From the NCBI RefSeq assembly GCF_036884655.1, contig NC_088342.1, forward strand, positions 37,506,001-37,570,000: a DNA stretch of 64,000 nt. Direction: 5' to 3'. Below the pieces are notes generated by a model, which saw only the letters and a list, made by a program, of their open reading frames with translations, ran no database searches and was not told the origin of the DNA. The DNA comes from Musa acuminata AAA Group. Lineage: Eukaryota > Streptophyta > Magnoliopsida > Zingiberales > Musaceae. Position 1 is the first letter of the stretch. Each line of letters begins with the position of its first letter. Of the stretch, positions 38,701-51,343 are shown piece after piece. Made by a program: the position numbers and the translations under genes.

Positions 38701-41550
38701 TATTTATGCATATATATTGAAAAATCAATGATTAAAGAGCCAAAAACCATAAAATGGAAACTAGTGATATCCAAACAACTAGAGTAGGAGCTCATACATC
38801 AAGAGTTCCACAAGCTTGACAAATCAATGGCAGATATCGGAATAAATTTGTCAAAAAACTGCAAAAGAAATGAAGATCTGTTCAAATGTGCAAGCTCATT
38901 ATTTTAGGAAGGCTAACATGTTCTCAACTTGCATATCTACTCAAGCTGGTAAATGCAATTAATTAATTCTCTTCGTGGACTTGCCTAGATGATAAAATCT
39001 TTGGAACTTTTTAAGTTTCTTTTGCCTTCTTTCTGCATCGCTTGGCCACCTTTTATGATTGAATCATCTTAAAATGAATACTTGCTGCTTTTTGTACACC
39101 AGCTTATCCTAAAGAGAAAGGGTACTACTACTTGGCCATCTCACTAACTCTATGGGTCTTCTATGCACACCAACATACCATACTAGATATGCTACGATCT
39201 ATCAGAATAGAAGGTACTTGCGCCTAGTTCTTAGCTAGTAGATTGGAGTTTGATGGTCACAATGATTGATAGCAGCAATGTGTTCCTGCTACTTCAACTG
39301 AAAAAATCTTTGTCAATGTTGACATTTGAGCTTATACGAGCTTGAAACTATATTTCCTTTAATGTACATGAGATACTTTGTTTTCAATTTGATATGTTGG
39401 ACAGAAAATCTGAAAATCTTATGAGAGTATATAGGTATCAAACTTCAGTGCAATTTGACTCATTAACTATATGTGAATTAAACTTAGTCATTGTACAAAA
39501 GAATTGCAGAGAATTCTTACAAAAATATATCCTTCAATTATAGCCAAATCTCTTGGATGCGAACGCTAATTGAAAACTAAATGGCATCTCATACATGATG
39601 AAACTAATGAATAAAAAGAATCCTTAGCAAAATATATCCTTTGCTTATAGCCAGATCCAGTGGTGTTTAACCTACGTGGTTGTTAATTATCGTTCTGGAT
39701 GGTGGAATCTTCATCAACAAATAAAGTCATGTTTGCAATTTTCAGCTATAAGAGAAATAAAATAAAGAATATTTTGTTGCCAATATACGTTATCACCTTA
39801 GATCAATGTCAATTGGTTTTCCTAGGAGTTGCAACCCTCTATAGCTGACAAGGATCTAATAAGTGGTTGGGCATCATAATACAAAGTGTGTATGCGGTTG
39901 CATGTATGGGTTCTATTTACATATAAAAACAATTTAAAGACAAAAATAATAAAAACAATTTTAAGGTCATTCCATTTGCATTTGTAGACTCATTCAATTT
40001 CCTCTTTAACATGTGATCTTGTTCTTCCTAACTCAATGCTCATGTCATGTCAAATTATTATGAATTGTGTGATCAAATAAACATCTATATCATTCCAGTG
40101 AAAGAAAACAGAATTAATTAGTTATTTTGATAACCTTAGTTATGCTACTAAAAATTGTGAATCATGCAGGAATAGTTGCTAATATTTGCAAGTGAATCAT
40201 TACTTGTTTGCTAATGTTAATCTCTAATGATTTCACTTTCAGAATATAGCATAGACATGGTTAAAGATGATCCATTGATGAGCTCCATTTGTTAGATCAA
40301 GTTAGCTCGGCTAATATACATGGTTCTTTAAAGCGTCTGCATATGTGGCATGTGTCTGCATTACATACATGCAGACTGCATTAATGGCATACCACATATT
40401 GGCACAACATAATGTAATCCAGTGTGGTCTGTGCATCCGCATATGTGGTGCATAAGTGGGCGGATACCACTTTTCAAAACATTGATTAATCAAGCTATAT
40501 TAAATTTTTGGTTGTACAAATCCATGTTCAACATATGTCACTAAAAGCCCAAGCATCATTCTTATGGATTATGACCCTTTTGTTGAGTGTACCACTTAAT
40601 TTAAAGAAAAAAGAGGATAGAACTTACAGAAAAATAAATAAATGAGAAAGAATAAGCAAAGGCATTAAGGATCACCAAAAAAGAGAGATTGATCAAAATC
40701 AAATAAGGACATGAGTCACCGTATCCATATGGTAGAAAATTTTCATGTTACCATGATGAAAACAAAAGACCTTAAACAACAAGGTCCCCATTTCATAAGT
40801 TTCTGTTCTGTTGTGTAGAAGAAAAACCATAATACAAGTGTGTGTAGTAGATCTCATCTCATACCACTAGAATCATATTTGTATGATCACTCTGTCCCCT
40901 TGGACCACAATATACATTTCTTATCTAGATTTGTGGCACTCTTTTGTTCCAAATTGGTATGATACATGATCTAGATCATCAAAATTAGCAATCAAACATC
41001 GTGAATGTTTTTTAGTTATTGGCAGACATAATCTAACTGAAAAAATCCATATTAGAAATTCACACTCTAGAATCCATTCAAGAAAAGCTCAAAACAATGA
41101 AAGCATTGTAAAATAAAATCATATAAATAAGTTCTATTTTTTTTTACCTAACGTGTTAAATGAGCTACGTAGTCTAATTGTACCACAACCAAGAATGGGC
41201 TAGTTAACCGTTGAGTCTAGATGAAACATGGAACCAATTATCCATCCAAAATCAATGAAACTTTGTGAACTTAGATATAATGGTTCTCAGAAAATGAATA
41301 GTACAAGTAGATAACTCCATCTTGTTACTTACGAGTGTGCAATGCAGACAGACAACCTCACAGTAAGTTGAAGTGCTAAAGAAAATTTATCATTTTGAAT
41401 ATTTTACATCTAGATGTTGGGTGTTTGATACACTCGAGGTGTTCCACACAATGGCATCAACCTCAATTGAACCAAACCAAATAGAAACACATCATCTACT
41501 TACATTCGGAAAATTAGAATACAAAAGAAGGTTTAAATAGAACCAAATCC
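38701..41550. other. Non-coding, probably LIP2p upstream or first-intron sequence
   Basis: AT-rich with no recognisable coding segment. It contains a possible small hAT-like repeat at 40318-40485 and ends at the chromovirus insertion point. Confidence 0.5.
40318..40485. mobile_element. Possible short hAT-like MITE
   Basis: The right end reads, on the minus strand, CAATGTTTTGAAAAGTGG, a start typical of some plant hAT elements; the left end CATGGTTCTTTAAAGCG is weakly similar. The interior is rich in ATATGTGG/CCACATAT palindromes. The flanking 8-mers do not match well, so the borders are uncertain. Confidence 0.3.
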
Positions 41551-41555
41551 ATACA

Positions 41556-41998
41556 TGATGGAGAACCATCTAGATTTACAAAGGATTTCATAAAAGTTTA
41601 TTCTAGACAAAGAAATCAACAAAAAGTCATCAATTAGTTAGCCTAGAAATTCTAAGAGTAGTGTTGAAAAAAAAAAAATCTTTTAATCTTTCTAAGGACT
41701 CATTTTGTATTACGTGCCCTCTTGTATTAAGTGCACTCATTTTCTATTTAGGTATCCTAGAAGTCACATTTTCGATTTTTAACTAATTCCACAGGAGATT
41801 ACGTTTGGGAATCATTGTCTTTATTAATTGTACCAAGGGTCCTAAACCCTTATAAATAGTAGAGATTGTCAATGGATCAAGCATTTTTCAGATTTGAATA
41901 AAAAGAATTGTATCTTCTCTAGTCTCTTACTCTCCTCTCTTATCTCATACTTTTCTTTCTTTCTCTTTCTCTCTACTTCCCTACTCTGTTCTACATTA
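41556..41998 (+). repeat. 5' LTR of the chromovirus
   Basis: 443 bp, recognisably the same as 47351-47811 along its length (for example CAAAGAAATCAA, TTGTATTAAGTGCA, AATGGATCAAGCATTTTTCA) but with many substitutions, indicating an old insertion. Confidence 0.9.
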
Positions 41999-42218
41999 GT
42001 TTGGTATCAAAGCCCATCAAGAAACCTACCATGTACCCATTGGGTTCCAACTAGCAGCAAAAGCTTCGATCGACACTGAAGGATCCTTGTGCCTCCAACT
42101 TCAACCCCTTGCGTGTGGAGTTGGACTTTGGAGAGACTGTTCTAACGAAATTGATGGACCACATAGCTCTTAGTGTCGAGTAAATTTTTGAAAACTTTAC
42201 TAATATTTTTTTATCATA

Positions 42219-42253
42219 TATATATATATATAAATAAATAAATAAATAAATAA

Positions 42254-42307
<54 letters not shown>
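42219..42307. repeat. (TA)n/(AATA)n microsatellite inside the chromovirus leader
   Basis: A compound AT repeat between the primer-binding site and gag, probably expanded after insertion. Confidence 0.9.
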
Positions 42308-42310
<3 letters not shown>

Positions 42311-45300
42311 TAGATCATGTTTTCACTACTCCCCCACCCCTCTTTTCTTCATTTTTTTTTTCTATTTATCACCCTCTCTCTCCCCTATAGTTACAACTAC
42401 AGTATCACTAAAATTTGAACCCGTAAAAGTTGTCCCAAAAAAATAAACCAGAAAGTGAGGAAGAAAAAGTGAGAACCATTTGAAACATTGGATTTCTATC
42501 ATTATGCATTGCAATAATTAATAACCTCATTACCAAAAGGTAATTTGTCGATTGCATTAGAATCATGACTCGACGAGGTGAAAACCAAACCAATCCTAAT
42601 GAATCCCTAAACCAACAGAGTGAGATAGACACCCTTAGGACCAAGCTAGCAAATCATGATACAATATTGAACCAGTTATGTGACCAAATGACCCAAGTCC
42701 TAAGAGCCATCCAACATCTTGAAAAACAACCCATGAATGAGGAGGTTGATTATTCGGTTAAGCAACATATTCATTCTCCACAATCAATAGCTTTAAATCA
42801 AAGAATTTTACCTACTCCCTAAGCTTTAATTCGAACAAATCCTAAGTCCACCTATAGGGCACCTATTCACAATCATGCTCCAACAATTCATGATGACGAA
42901 GCCTTTGACCTTAATAATAAATTCTTAGCACCTACTAGAAATCCATAAACCCGAGTAATAGGCCAACAAGTTCGATTTGTTAACAATACAAGGGGAATGG
43001 CTAGAAGAGTCAAAGTGGATGTGTCGGACTTTGATGCTATGTTTGACCCAAATATGTTTGTTGACTAGTTAGATAGCATGGAAGACTATTTTGAGTGGCA
43101 TGGAATGATTGATATTGAACGTGTACAATTTGCAAAAGTGAAACTAATAGCTTTATTTGCAACATGTCTAACGTAGTCGCAAACATCGTCGAGAGTCTCC
43201 CATCACTCAATGGCAAGCCCTGAAACAAAAACTAAAGGAAAAATAATTACCAACTTACTTTCAAAGCCAATTAGTTAAACTATAGTTAAACTTCAAACAA
43301 TTGAATTCTAGTGTGATAGAGTATTTCGCCCAATTTACAAAATTTTTACTTAAGGGTGAAATTGAATAGAACCAAATCATCACTGTTAGAAGATTTATTA
43401 ATGGGTTGAGGTTTAACATCTAACGGAAAGCCTCACTAAGTTTTCCCAACACCATAGAGGAAGCTTCCCAACGAACCCTTGAGATCGAGAAGTACATCAA
43501 ACTTTATCTAATTCATCGAGCATCTTCTCAGTCTTTCGACAATAGAACTATTACCTAATCTACCCCAAGTAGTGGCTTTGTCAAGTCAAAAATCCTCACT
43601 ACTAGCAACAATTATGGCTGAACCATAAATCGTTCAACTTGTTCAACTACTGATTCTCAAACTAGTTCGTCTTTAGTCCAATGTCATTATAGCCATAATA
43701 GAGATCACATTGCCTCTCATTGTCCTCAACATACCCTTATCTTAAAACAAGGACTAGAGGATCAAATCAAGAAAGTAGACCAAGTAGTTGAACCCGAAAT
43801 CTACTTAAGTGACAAAAACGGACTAGAAATTAAGGATGCATATGTTAATGTTGTCTGTATTATTCTCTCTACTGCTAATGATTCCAATGAATGAAAAATG
43901 ACAAGTATCTTTCATACTTTTATCCGAAGCAGGGAAAGAACTTGCAAATTGGTTATTGATGGGGATAGCACTATGAACGTAGTCTCAAAATCTACTATCA
44001 AGAGACTAAATCTTAAGGTAGAATCGTATTCCACCTCATTTAGAATAGTCTAGGTTGATAAAACCACTCTACTCATGACCAAGAGATGCCTAGTACCAAT
44101 TAAAATGGGCAATTACCAAGATAAGATTTACTGTGATATCCTACCAAAAGACGTTGCCTACATTCTTTTGAAGTCGACCTTAGTTGTATGACCTTGATGT
44201 TATCAATTAGGTTATTGATGAAAACACCAGTCTTTCTATATAGAGACAAAAATATTATCCTGTGATTAGCAAAACCATAAAAAAAGAACAAATCAAGAAC
44301 TCCCAAGTCTCCTCCACAAGCCCTAACTACCAAGGGATTCCACTTACTGGATCCTAAATCTTTTAAAATAGAAAGCCTATACAACAAATTTTGTATGGCC
44401 ATCATTGCTAGAGAAATTCCTAGCCCTTGCACTATTCCTAACCTAACTCCTGAGGTTAAGTCCTTACTAGATGAATTTTTTGATGTCATACCCTTGGAAT
44501 TACCTAGTGAACTGCCACCCTTACGGGAAATCCAATATGTCATTGGCCTTCTCCCAGGATTGCAACTCCCTAATCTCCCACATTATAGAATGAATCCCAA
44601 GGAAAGAATCAAGTTAAACAAACAAATTGATGAACTTTTGGCTAAAGGCAATATACAACACAGCCTTAGTCCTTGCATTGTCCCTACCTTGTTAACCCCT
44701 AAGAAAGATGGGTCGTGGAGGATGCGTGTGGATAGTTGAGCGATCAACAAAATAACAATCAAATGTCACTTCCCGATTCCTTGATTTGAGGAGATGCTAA
44801 CCTTTTCGCAAGATCTAGTTGGTTTTCGAAAATTAACCAAAGAAGCGAATACCACCAAATTCATATTATATTTAGTAATGAATGAAAAACAACATTTAAA
44901 ACTCAAGATGGTCTATACGAATGGTTAGTCATGCCCTTTGGTCTATCCAATGCCCCAAGCACTTTCATGTGCTTCACGAAACAAGTTTTACAACCCTATA
45001 TAGGCAAATTTATTGTAGTCTACTTTGATAACATTTTGATGTTTAGTAAGACTAAAGAGAATCATTTAAAAACTCTTTGACGGGTTCTTACTACCCTTAG
45101 AGTTGCTAAGCTCTATGTAAATCTGGAAAAGTGTTTGTTCATAAAAACCCATGTCCTATTCCTAGGCTTCATCATTTCTGCCCAAGGTGTTGCCACTAAT
45201 CTAGAAAAGATTCGCGTCATTTTAGAATAGCTTGAGCCTAAAACCCTTACCACGGTTCGTAGTTTCCATGGATGAGTCTATTTTTATAGGAGATTCATTA

Positions 45301-45574
45301 GAGGGTTTGGTTCTATCATGACACCTATCACTAATTGTTTAAAGAAAGATGAGTTTTTTTCGACCTTGGCTGCTATCAAAGCCTTTGCTAACATTAAAAT
45401 GAAAATGACCACCACTCCTGTTCTTAGACACCCTATGTTTAATAAAAACCCTTTGAGGTCACTTGTGATGCCTCTAGTATAGGCATAGGAGAAATTCTTA
45501 GTCAAGAGGGTTAGCATATCACTGTTTCTAGTGAGAAACTCAATAATGCAAAACAACATTATTATATCTATGAC

Positions 45575-46242
45575 CAAGGTTCGTAATTTCGTATCGTACC
45601 AACGTTTCGAACTTTGCTCGATACGATACGATACGAACGCACCAAGCGGTACACTAGGGTGTACCATTTAGTATGTATAAATATATATATATATATATAT
45701 AATATAAATACAAAAATCAATATATAAAAATAATATAAAAATTATAAAAAAGGAGGCGTATGCTGCCTTGACGATGTCGCCTCTTTTTCTTCTCCTCGTC
45801 GTGTCCGACGAGGAGAAGATGCGGTCTTCTCCTCATCTACGGCGTTCAACGAAGACGTCGAAGGCCGCAAACGTCTTTGGCCATTGACGAAGAACGCGGC
45901 GAAGGCTGCAAGCGTCTCTGGCCTTCGATGAAGAATGCGGCGAAGGCTGCAGGCGTCTCCGGCCTTCAACGAAGGCTGCAGGCGTCTCTGGCCTTCAATG
46001 AAGAACACGACGAAGAAGCCGAGCTGCCGCCTCTCCGTTACCTCATGGATTGGGATCATTGAGGGAGGGTGGCGCCAGATCGGAAAGCGTCAAGTTTCTC
46101 CCAATTCTCCCTCGACGCTTCTTCTTCCCTCGCTGTAGCCAGGTTGATACTATCCAGTAGTGGGCAGTTCATGCACCGGTCTACTGACGGATTGATATGT
46201 ACCGCCCGATATGGGCGGTATCATTCGAAATTAAAATTCTTG
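45575..46242. mobile_element. hAT-like element nested in the chromovirus RNase H region
   Basis: The 668-bp insert splits the RNase H frame between ...YYIYD and the continuing sequence. Its ends, CAAGGTTCGTAATTTCGTAT on the left and CAAGAATTTTAATTTCGAAT read inward from the right, form an imperfect inverted repeat. It is flanked by 8-mers TCTATGAC and CCTACGAC (6 of 8 identical), the size expected for hAT. GTACC/GGTAC palindromes lie near both ends. The interior has a 13-bp perfect hairpin and a 41-bp tandem repeat, and no transposase. Confidence 0.65.
45860..46011. repeat. 41-bp minisatellite inside the hAT-like element
   Basis: Units start at 45860, 45901, 45942 (truncated to 29 bp) and 45971; each begins GAAGGC(C/T)GCA and carries CGTCT(C/T)(T/C)GGCC and GAAGAA. 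Confidence 0.85.
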
Positions 46243-47350
46243 CCTACGACAAAGAATTCTACATGATTGTGCATTGTCTTACGTATTGGCGATATTACCT
46301 TTTGCCACAAGAGTTTGTCATGTTGTCCAACCATTAGGCCCTAAGTTACTAAAATGCCCAAAAGAAGTTAAATGCTCGACACGCCAAGTGGGCTGAGTTT
46401 CTCAAAGAATACTCATTTGTAATTAAGCATTGTTTTGACACTCAAAACAAAGCTGCTAATGCCCTTAGTAGAATTTCTAAAGGCATTTACCATTACCTGT
46501 TCCTATACAACCGATTACCCATTCCACATTTACCATAGCAAGATGTAAGTTTAGATTTTCTTGCTTGAACTTCCCAAAATAGCCCGTGGCCATAACTCTA
46601 TTCTGATTATTATTGATCGATTTTAAAAATTGACCCACTTTATCCCATGTAATAAGACCAACAACACCTTACACATTGCTAAATTGTTCTTTCGAAAAGT
46701 AGTTAAATTACGTGGCTTGCCTTTAACCTTGGTGTCCGATAGGGATGTGAAATTCGCTAGCTACTTTTGGAAAACTTTCTGAAAACTATTTGGCACAACA
46801 ATGAAGTTCTCTTCAGTCTTTCACCCCCAAACTGATGGTCAAACTGAGGTTGTTAATCATTCCTTGGGAAATCTTCTTAGATGTTTAGTTGGGGAGAAAC
46901 CCGAAAATTGGGACATAACTTTACCCACTTCAAAATTTGCATGCAATAACTCAATTAACCGCTCCACCAGAAAAAGCTCATTTCTAATGCATATATGCTT
47001 TATTTTCCTTCCGACTTAAATATTAGTTCAGTTTTCAATGTGGAGAATTTAACTACATGTCATGGTGTACTTTTGAGCCTCCTCTGTCTACCAATGTTTC
47101 TATAGGTGAATCCTCGCAAAGCACTGATTCTCCCACAACACAAGGATGACATAGAGGCTATTCTTGATGACCATCTTGTCACATCTGCTATTAGCATTAC
47201 TCAACACTTTCTTATGAAGTGGCGTGATCGTCCAGCTTTTGATTCCACTTGAATTACTTTGGAGGAACTTTGTAACTTTGCATCAGACTTACTGGACCAG
47301 TACCTTACAGATCACTCTTCGGGGTCGAGTTCTATTTCACTGGGGGATAC

Positions 47351-47811
47351 TGATAGAGAACTATCTAGCTTTACAAATGATTTTAGAAAAAAATATTTTA
47401 AGCAAAGAAATCAATAAAAAGTCATCAATCAGTTGACCTAGAAATTCTAAGAATTGTGTTAAAAATTTAAAAAATATATATTTTGGTCTTTCTAAGAACT
47501 CCTTTTGTATTAAGTGCATTCTTGTATTAAGTGCACTTATTTACTATTTAGGTATCTTAGAAGTCACATTTTGAATTTCTAAAAAACATACTAATTCTAT
47601 AGGAGATTACTCTTGAGAATCCTTGTCTTCATTAATTATATCAAGGCTCCTAAACCCCTATAAATAGTGGAGCTTATCAATGGATCAAGCATTTTTCAGA
47701 TTTGAAATGGAAAGAATTACATCTCCTCTAGTCTTACTCTCCTCCCTTATCTCACACTTGTCTTTCTCTTTCCCTCTCTTTCTCTCTACTTCCCTACTCT
47801 GTTCTACATCA
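47351..47811 (+). repeat. 3' LTR of the chromovirus
   Basis: 461 bp starting TGATAGAGAACTATCTAG and ending CTGTTCTACATCA, followed by the duplication ATACA. Confidence 0.9.
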
Positions 47812-48315
47812 ATACATCTCATTTATAGTAATAAAATCACCCATATCACCCAATATGAAAGAGATGAAGATAAAAAAACAATGACATCCTACAGCTCTAT
47901 GCCACCAGAACACTGCAAATAGTCACCAAGCTTATTACTCTAACCTCCTCCTTTGTACACGATGACTTGTGGCAGAATCATCAGCTACATGATACACTCC
48001 ATCCACATTCGCAAACCTCGTACTATAAAATGGCCGATTTCGCATCCCCTCCGAGTTCATCCGTGGAAGACATGGGATCATAAACCCATGGCTCGCAAGT
48101 AACATCATCTCTCAACCGGCTGCGCACCAACATTCCAAGGGCTGAACAACCCAACAAGAGATCTTCATCACTTCACAACAAGAACAAATTGACTACACAT
48201 TGGAAGAAATCATAACTTACCACTAAAAAAAAAAATACAAGGAGAAAGAAGAGACGAAAACTGGAAATTACAACATGTAGACAAGAGATCGAGGGTTTGC
48301 AGAGAGGCAGAGGTA

Positions 48316-48515
48316 TTCGATACACTCGAGGTGTTCCACACAAAGGCGTCAGCCTCAATTGAACCGAACCAAATCGAAACACGTTATCTACTTGCGTTCG
48401 GAAAATTAGAATATAAAATAAGGCTTAAATAGAAGCAAATCAACACATCTCATCTATGACAATAAAATCACCCAATATGAAAGGGATGAAGATAAAATAA
48501 ACAATGATATGGGTG
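48316..48515. repeat. Second copy of the sequence flanking the chromovirus
   Basis: This block (GATACACTCGAGGTGTTCC ... ATGAAAGGGATGAAGAT) matches 41424-41555 joined directly to 47812-47885, that is, the target locus without the retrotransposon. At the junction it reads ACACATCTC where the occupied copy has ATACA on each side. Confidence 0.85.
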
Positions 48516-48667
48516 ATCTTATCAATAAGAATGAATTGTTTCCACGAAACAAATAGAAACCTCCGGGAAATATACCAAAACCAAAACTTTCTAGAAATAT
48601 CGAATTCAGGGGATTCTCTGAAGATATCACTAAAGGCGAGAAGGAGATCGAGGGGAAGAAATCTCAC

Positions 48668-48737
48668 CAGAGAGCAGCAGCAGATGGACGGAGCGAGCGA
48701 GAAACGATTGCACGGGTAGTCGAGGTATTGTTACCAT
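48668..48737 (-). other. Candidate 5' exon of unknown gene
   Basis: On the minus strand an ATG at 48737 opens MVTIPRLPVQSFLARSVHLL and runs to a good donor CTCTG|GTGAGA at 48668/48667. Read in another frame the same bases give an Ala/Arg/Ser-rich stretch (TRAIVSRSLRPSAAAL) that joins in phase to the LIP2p exon at 38620, but that frame has no ATG after its upstream stop. Open segments at 47935-48162 could alternatively be a second exon of a small gene. I cannot choose between these from sequence alone. Confidence 0.25.
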
Positions 48738-49234
48738 AACACCCTTAGGGGTCACACGCTCTGTACCCACATTTCGTGACCGATCGACGACAATGTGAGC
48801 CCGATTCGATACCGGCCTCCAAAAACTCACGACTCAAGTGAAAATTAGAATTAGGAGTGAACAATAATTAATTATAATAATAAATTTTTATAATAAATCA
48901 TATCAAAAAATATTTAGGGTATGACAAAATAATTTCCTGTGCTTGTGTGGCTGCCACAGTATTTGGACTCTCTTTGTCTTGCTAATCATACAGTTAGTTG
49001 GGGTAAAATTTTCACTATAACGTGATATCGATGTAATTTTTTGATTAATTTTATATCAAATATAAATAAGATTATGATTAATTTATAAGAATATAATGAA
49101 TATATTATTATCAAAATTAATTTAATTATTTTTATTAATAATTTAGGTCAAACAAAATTAATGGAACAATTGATTTATTAAACTCGGATAGTGGCAACAG
49201 TGGCACTGGTCCCATTAGGGATGTCTCTTTGATG

Positions 49235-49236
<2 letters not shown>

Positions 49237-49277
<41 letters not shown>
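49237..49277. repeat. (TA)n microsatellite
   Basis: About 20 perfect TA units at the left margin of an LTR-like segment. Confidence 0.95.
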
Positions 49278-49278
<1 letters not shown>

Positions 49279-49279
49279 G

Positions 49280-49806
49280 AGGGTAATGATAACGATAAGA
49301 CTCGGGTTGATGTTAGATGATGTCTTGGTTGACCTGACACCATCTGGTCAAATGGATCGAAACGCTGACCAAGGCACATTAAACATCCTGCTCGGGCTCA
49401 GTCCTTCACGCCATGCCAACACCAGTGTCAGACGCTACTAGGAGTACAAGCATGCTCCCTGCAAGCGGGCACATCAGGAAACAATAAGCTTCTCTATAAA
49501 TACCCTCGCATTCTAAACGGGAAAGGGAGAAGGACACCAACATAGATAACAAACCCCCTACGACTATTCACTAACTTGATCATTGGAGGGGTCGGACCGA
49601 GCTCCCCCGACCCGACCTTTGTGTAGGTGTGAAGCCAAAGGTCCCCACTGGACGTGCAGGCGAGGAGTTCTTGCCCGGAGAGGATAGCGACCCCATCCCA
49701 ATCGGAACACCGGGACTAGCCACCTCAACAGTCTCGAGGCACGTCCTAGGGAGATCCCCGTCATCTAGACCCGAACCGAGCCGCGTCGGTCCCGAGACTA
49801 CGACAT
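49280..49806 (+). mobile_element. LTR-like remnant with promoter
   Basis: A moderately GC-rich block unlike its AT-rich surroundings, with a TATAAATA box (49495-49502) and downstream text such as ACTTGATCATTGGAGGGGTC and CACGTCCTAGGGAGATCCCC. In my judgement this layout is common at the 3' half of plant Ty3/gypsy LTRs. No partner LTR, primer site or target duplication was found, so it may be a solo or truncated LTR. Confidence 0.45.
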
Positions 49807-49827
49807 AAAGTTGTTTACACAAACAAT

Positions 49828-49968
49828 ATATATATGTATATATATATATATATGTATATATGTATATATATATATATATATATGTATGTATATACATATG
49901 TATGTATATATATATATATATGTATATATATATGTATATATATGTATATATATATGTATATATATATG

Positions 49969-50021
<53 letters not shown>
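49828..50021. repeat. Long (TA)n/(TATG)n microsatellite
   Basis: About 190 bp of TA units with frequent TG and TACATA interruptions. Apparent open frames in it are artefacts of the repeat. Confidence 0.95.
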
Positions 50022-50027
<6 letters not shown>

Positions 50028-50039
50028 CCCCAACTTAAT

Positions 50040-51338
50040 ATAACATATAAATAAACTCAAACAACAAACGCTTAAGTTGATTTATAAATCTTGAAATTTT
50101 TGATTGATCGATGGCAGACACGTGTCGATGGTTCACTTATTCATATACCAATCTATACAATTTAAATCGCACAGGATACTAAAAACTTGTTGTTTGTTGA
50201 TGACACAAATCAAATTCTATAAATTATGACTGTTTCCTAACCATTAGATTAGGTACTTTTTTATCCATGCTTAGACCAACACATGGGACTGTTTAAAAAT
50301 CACATCTACAATACCTAATCGAAAGATAACATTTTTTTGATTTTGATTATCGACTATATCAAGTGGTTTACTGATAACTCAAATGAACAAAAGTAATTAA
50401 ACATACATGTACATAAAGTGAGACTAAGAAGAATAATGCTATAAGAGCATACTTTTATAGGCTGTCTCATAATAATGCTATAAGTAATTAAACTTGCCCA
50501 ACATGATCTTCGAGAATCACTTTGGAAGTCAACAAAATGATGATAATATAAAGATTTTATTTACATAGAAATTGTTCGAAAAAGAGCTCTCGATCCGCAG
50601 GGGGTTGGAGCTCTAGGCGGGTAATTCTGTTGTATTCCCCGTAAATAATAGCCAATGTCTATCTGCAAATTTTATCCTTAATAATTTCCAAGCTTGAAGC
50701 CAAAATTGGACAGTATTATGTTTCATGATCTTGGGACATGAAATAACAACCCCTCTGTCACAGTGATCTCAAATATGGCTTGCATTAAAATGTCTAATTA
50801 TGGTTGTCTTTAACCAAATACAACATAATTATTCTGAAGTTTATATTTATCAAGTTCATGATTAATTCGTTTTATGATTGTTTTCGGTAAATTAATATGT
50901 CAAGTTCATGCTCCTTGGGGATTATTGATAGCCAAAGATTGTTGTACATAACAAAATATCTTGATCCTTCATGGGCAGCAATCTGTCAACTCATACTGGT
51001 CAATGCAACTACATTATATTTCTACACTTGTAAATATAAGTGGGGAGAACTTTTACATATTGGTTATCACATAGTCAGAAATTCTTAGCAAATACATAAT
51101 CTCTAGAGTAATGATATTATCTTCAAAGTTAAAGTATGTTGAGCATTTAAATACCTGAGTGTAACTAATAGCATGTTACTTTAGACTTCTTTTAAATGTT
51201 GAAGCTACTAAACATTAGATTCTTCTTTTTATTGAATGCTGATAAATAAATATAAGAGTCTAGTTTGCTAATAAGTTTATATGTTACTTGTTTTAGTTTG
51301 CCAACATACTTCTGTCAGAAGACTATGACAAAGGCCTA
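50040..51338. other. AT-rich intergenic DNA
   Basis: No gene or element recognised. The last bases (AAGGCCTAAGAAT) recur near 58710 beyond the copia element. Confidence 0.5.
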
Positions 51339-51343
51339 AGAAT

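Larger units (their letters stand above)
42565..47330 (+). pseudogene. Broken gag-pol of the chromovirus
   Basis: Gag begins around 42565 (MTRRGENQTNPNESLNQQSE) and ends in a damaged zinc knuckle near 43680-43725 (HNRDHIASHCPQ; the second Cys appears as Ser). The protease remnant is LVIDGDSTMNV near 43950. Reverse transcriptase includes IVPTLLTPKKDGSWRMRVDS (44675-44736), [19 protein letters not shown] (44915-44970) and the active-site box as YFDNIL (45021-45038) instead of YFDDIL. RNase H is split by a transposon. Integrase includes [12 protein letters not shown] and SVFHPQTDGQTEVVN (46815-46859). FLMKWRDRPAFDSTWITLEE (47209-47268) is chromodomain-like. Stops and frameshifts occur throughout; no protein can be made from it. 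Confidence 0.85.
41556..47811 (+). mobile_element. Ty3/gypsy chromovirus LTR retrotransposon, degenerate
   Basis: A full-length element with 5' LTR 41556-41998 and 3' LTR 47351-47811, both beginning TGAT and ending ACATTA/ACATCA, with a perfect 5-bp target duplication ATACA (41551-41555, 47812-47816). A primer-binding site TGGTATCAAAGCCC (42002-42015) fits initiator tRNA-Met, and GGGGGATAC precedes the 3' LTR. Each LTR has a TATAAATA box (41851-41858 and 47659-47666). Coding order is gag, protease, reverse transcriptase, RNase H, integrase and a C-terminal chromodomain-like segment, as in chromoviruses. Numerous stops make it inactive, and a 668-bp hAT-like element interrupts RNase H. Confidence 0.92.

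Noticed and set aside
49564..49897. Frames in the LTR-like block as possible genes
   Set aside because: Composition and TATA position fit an LTR, the frames are short with no domain, and one runs into the neighbouring microsatellite.
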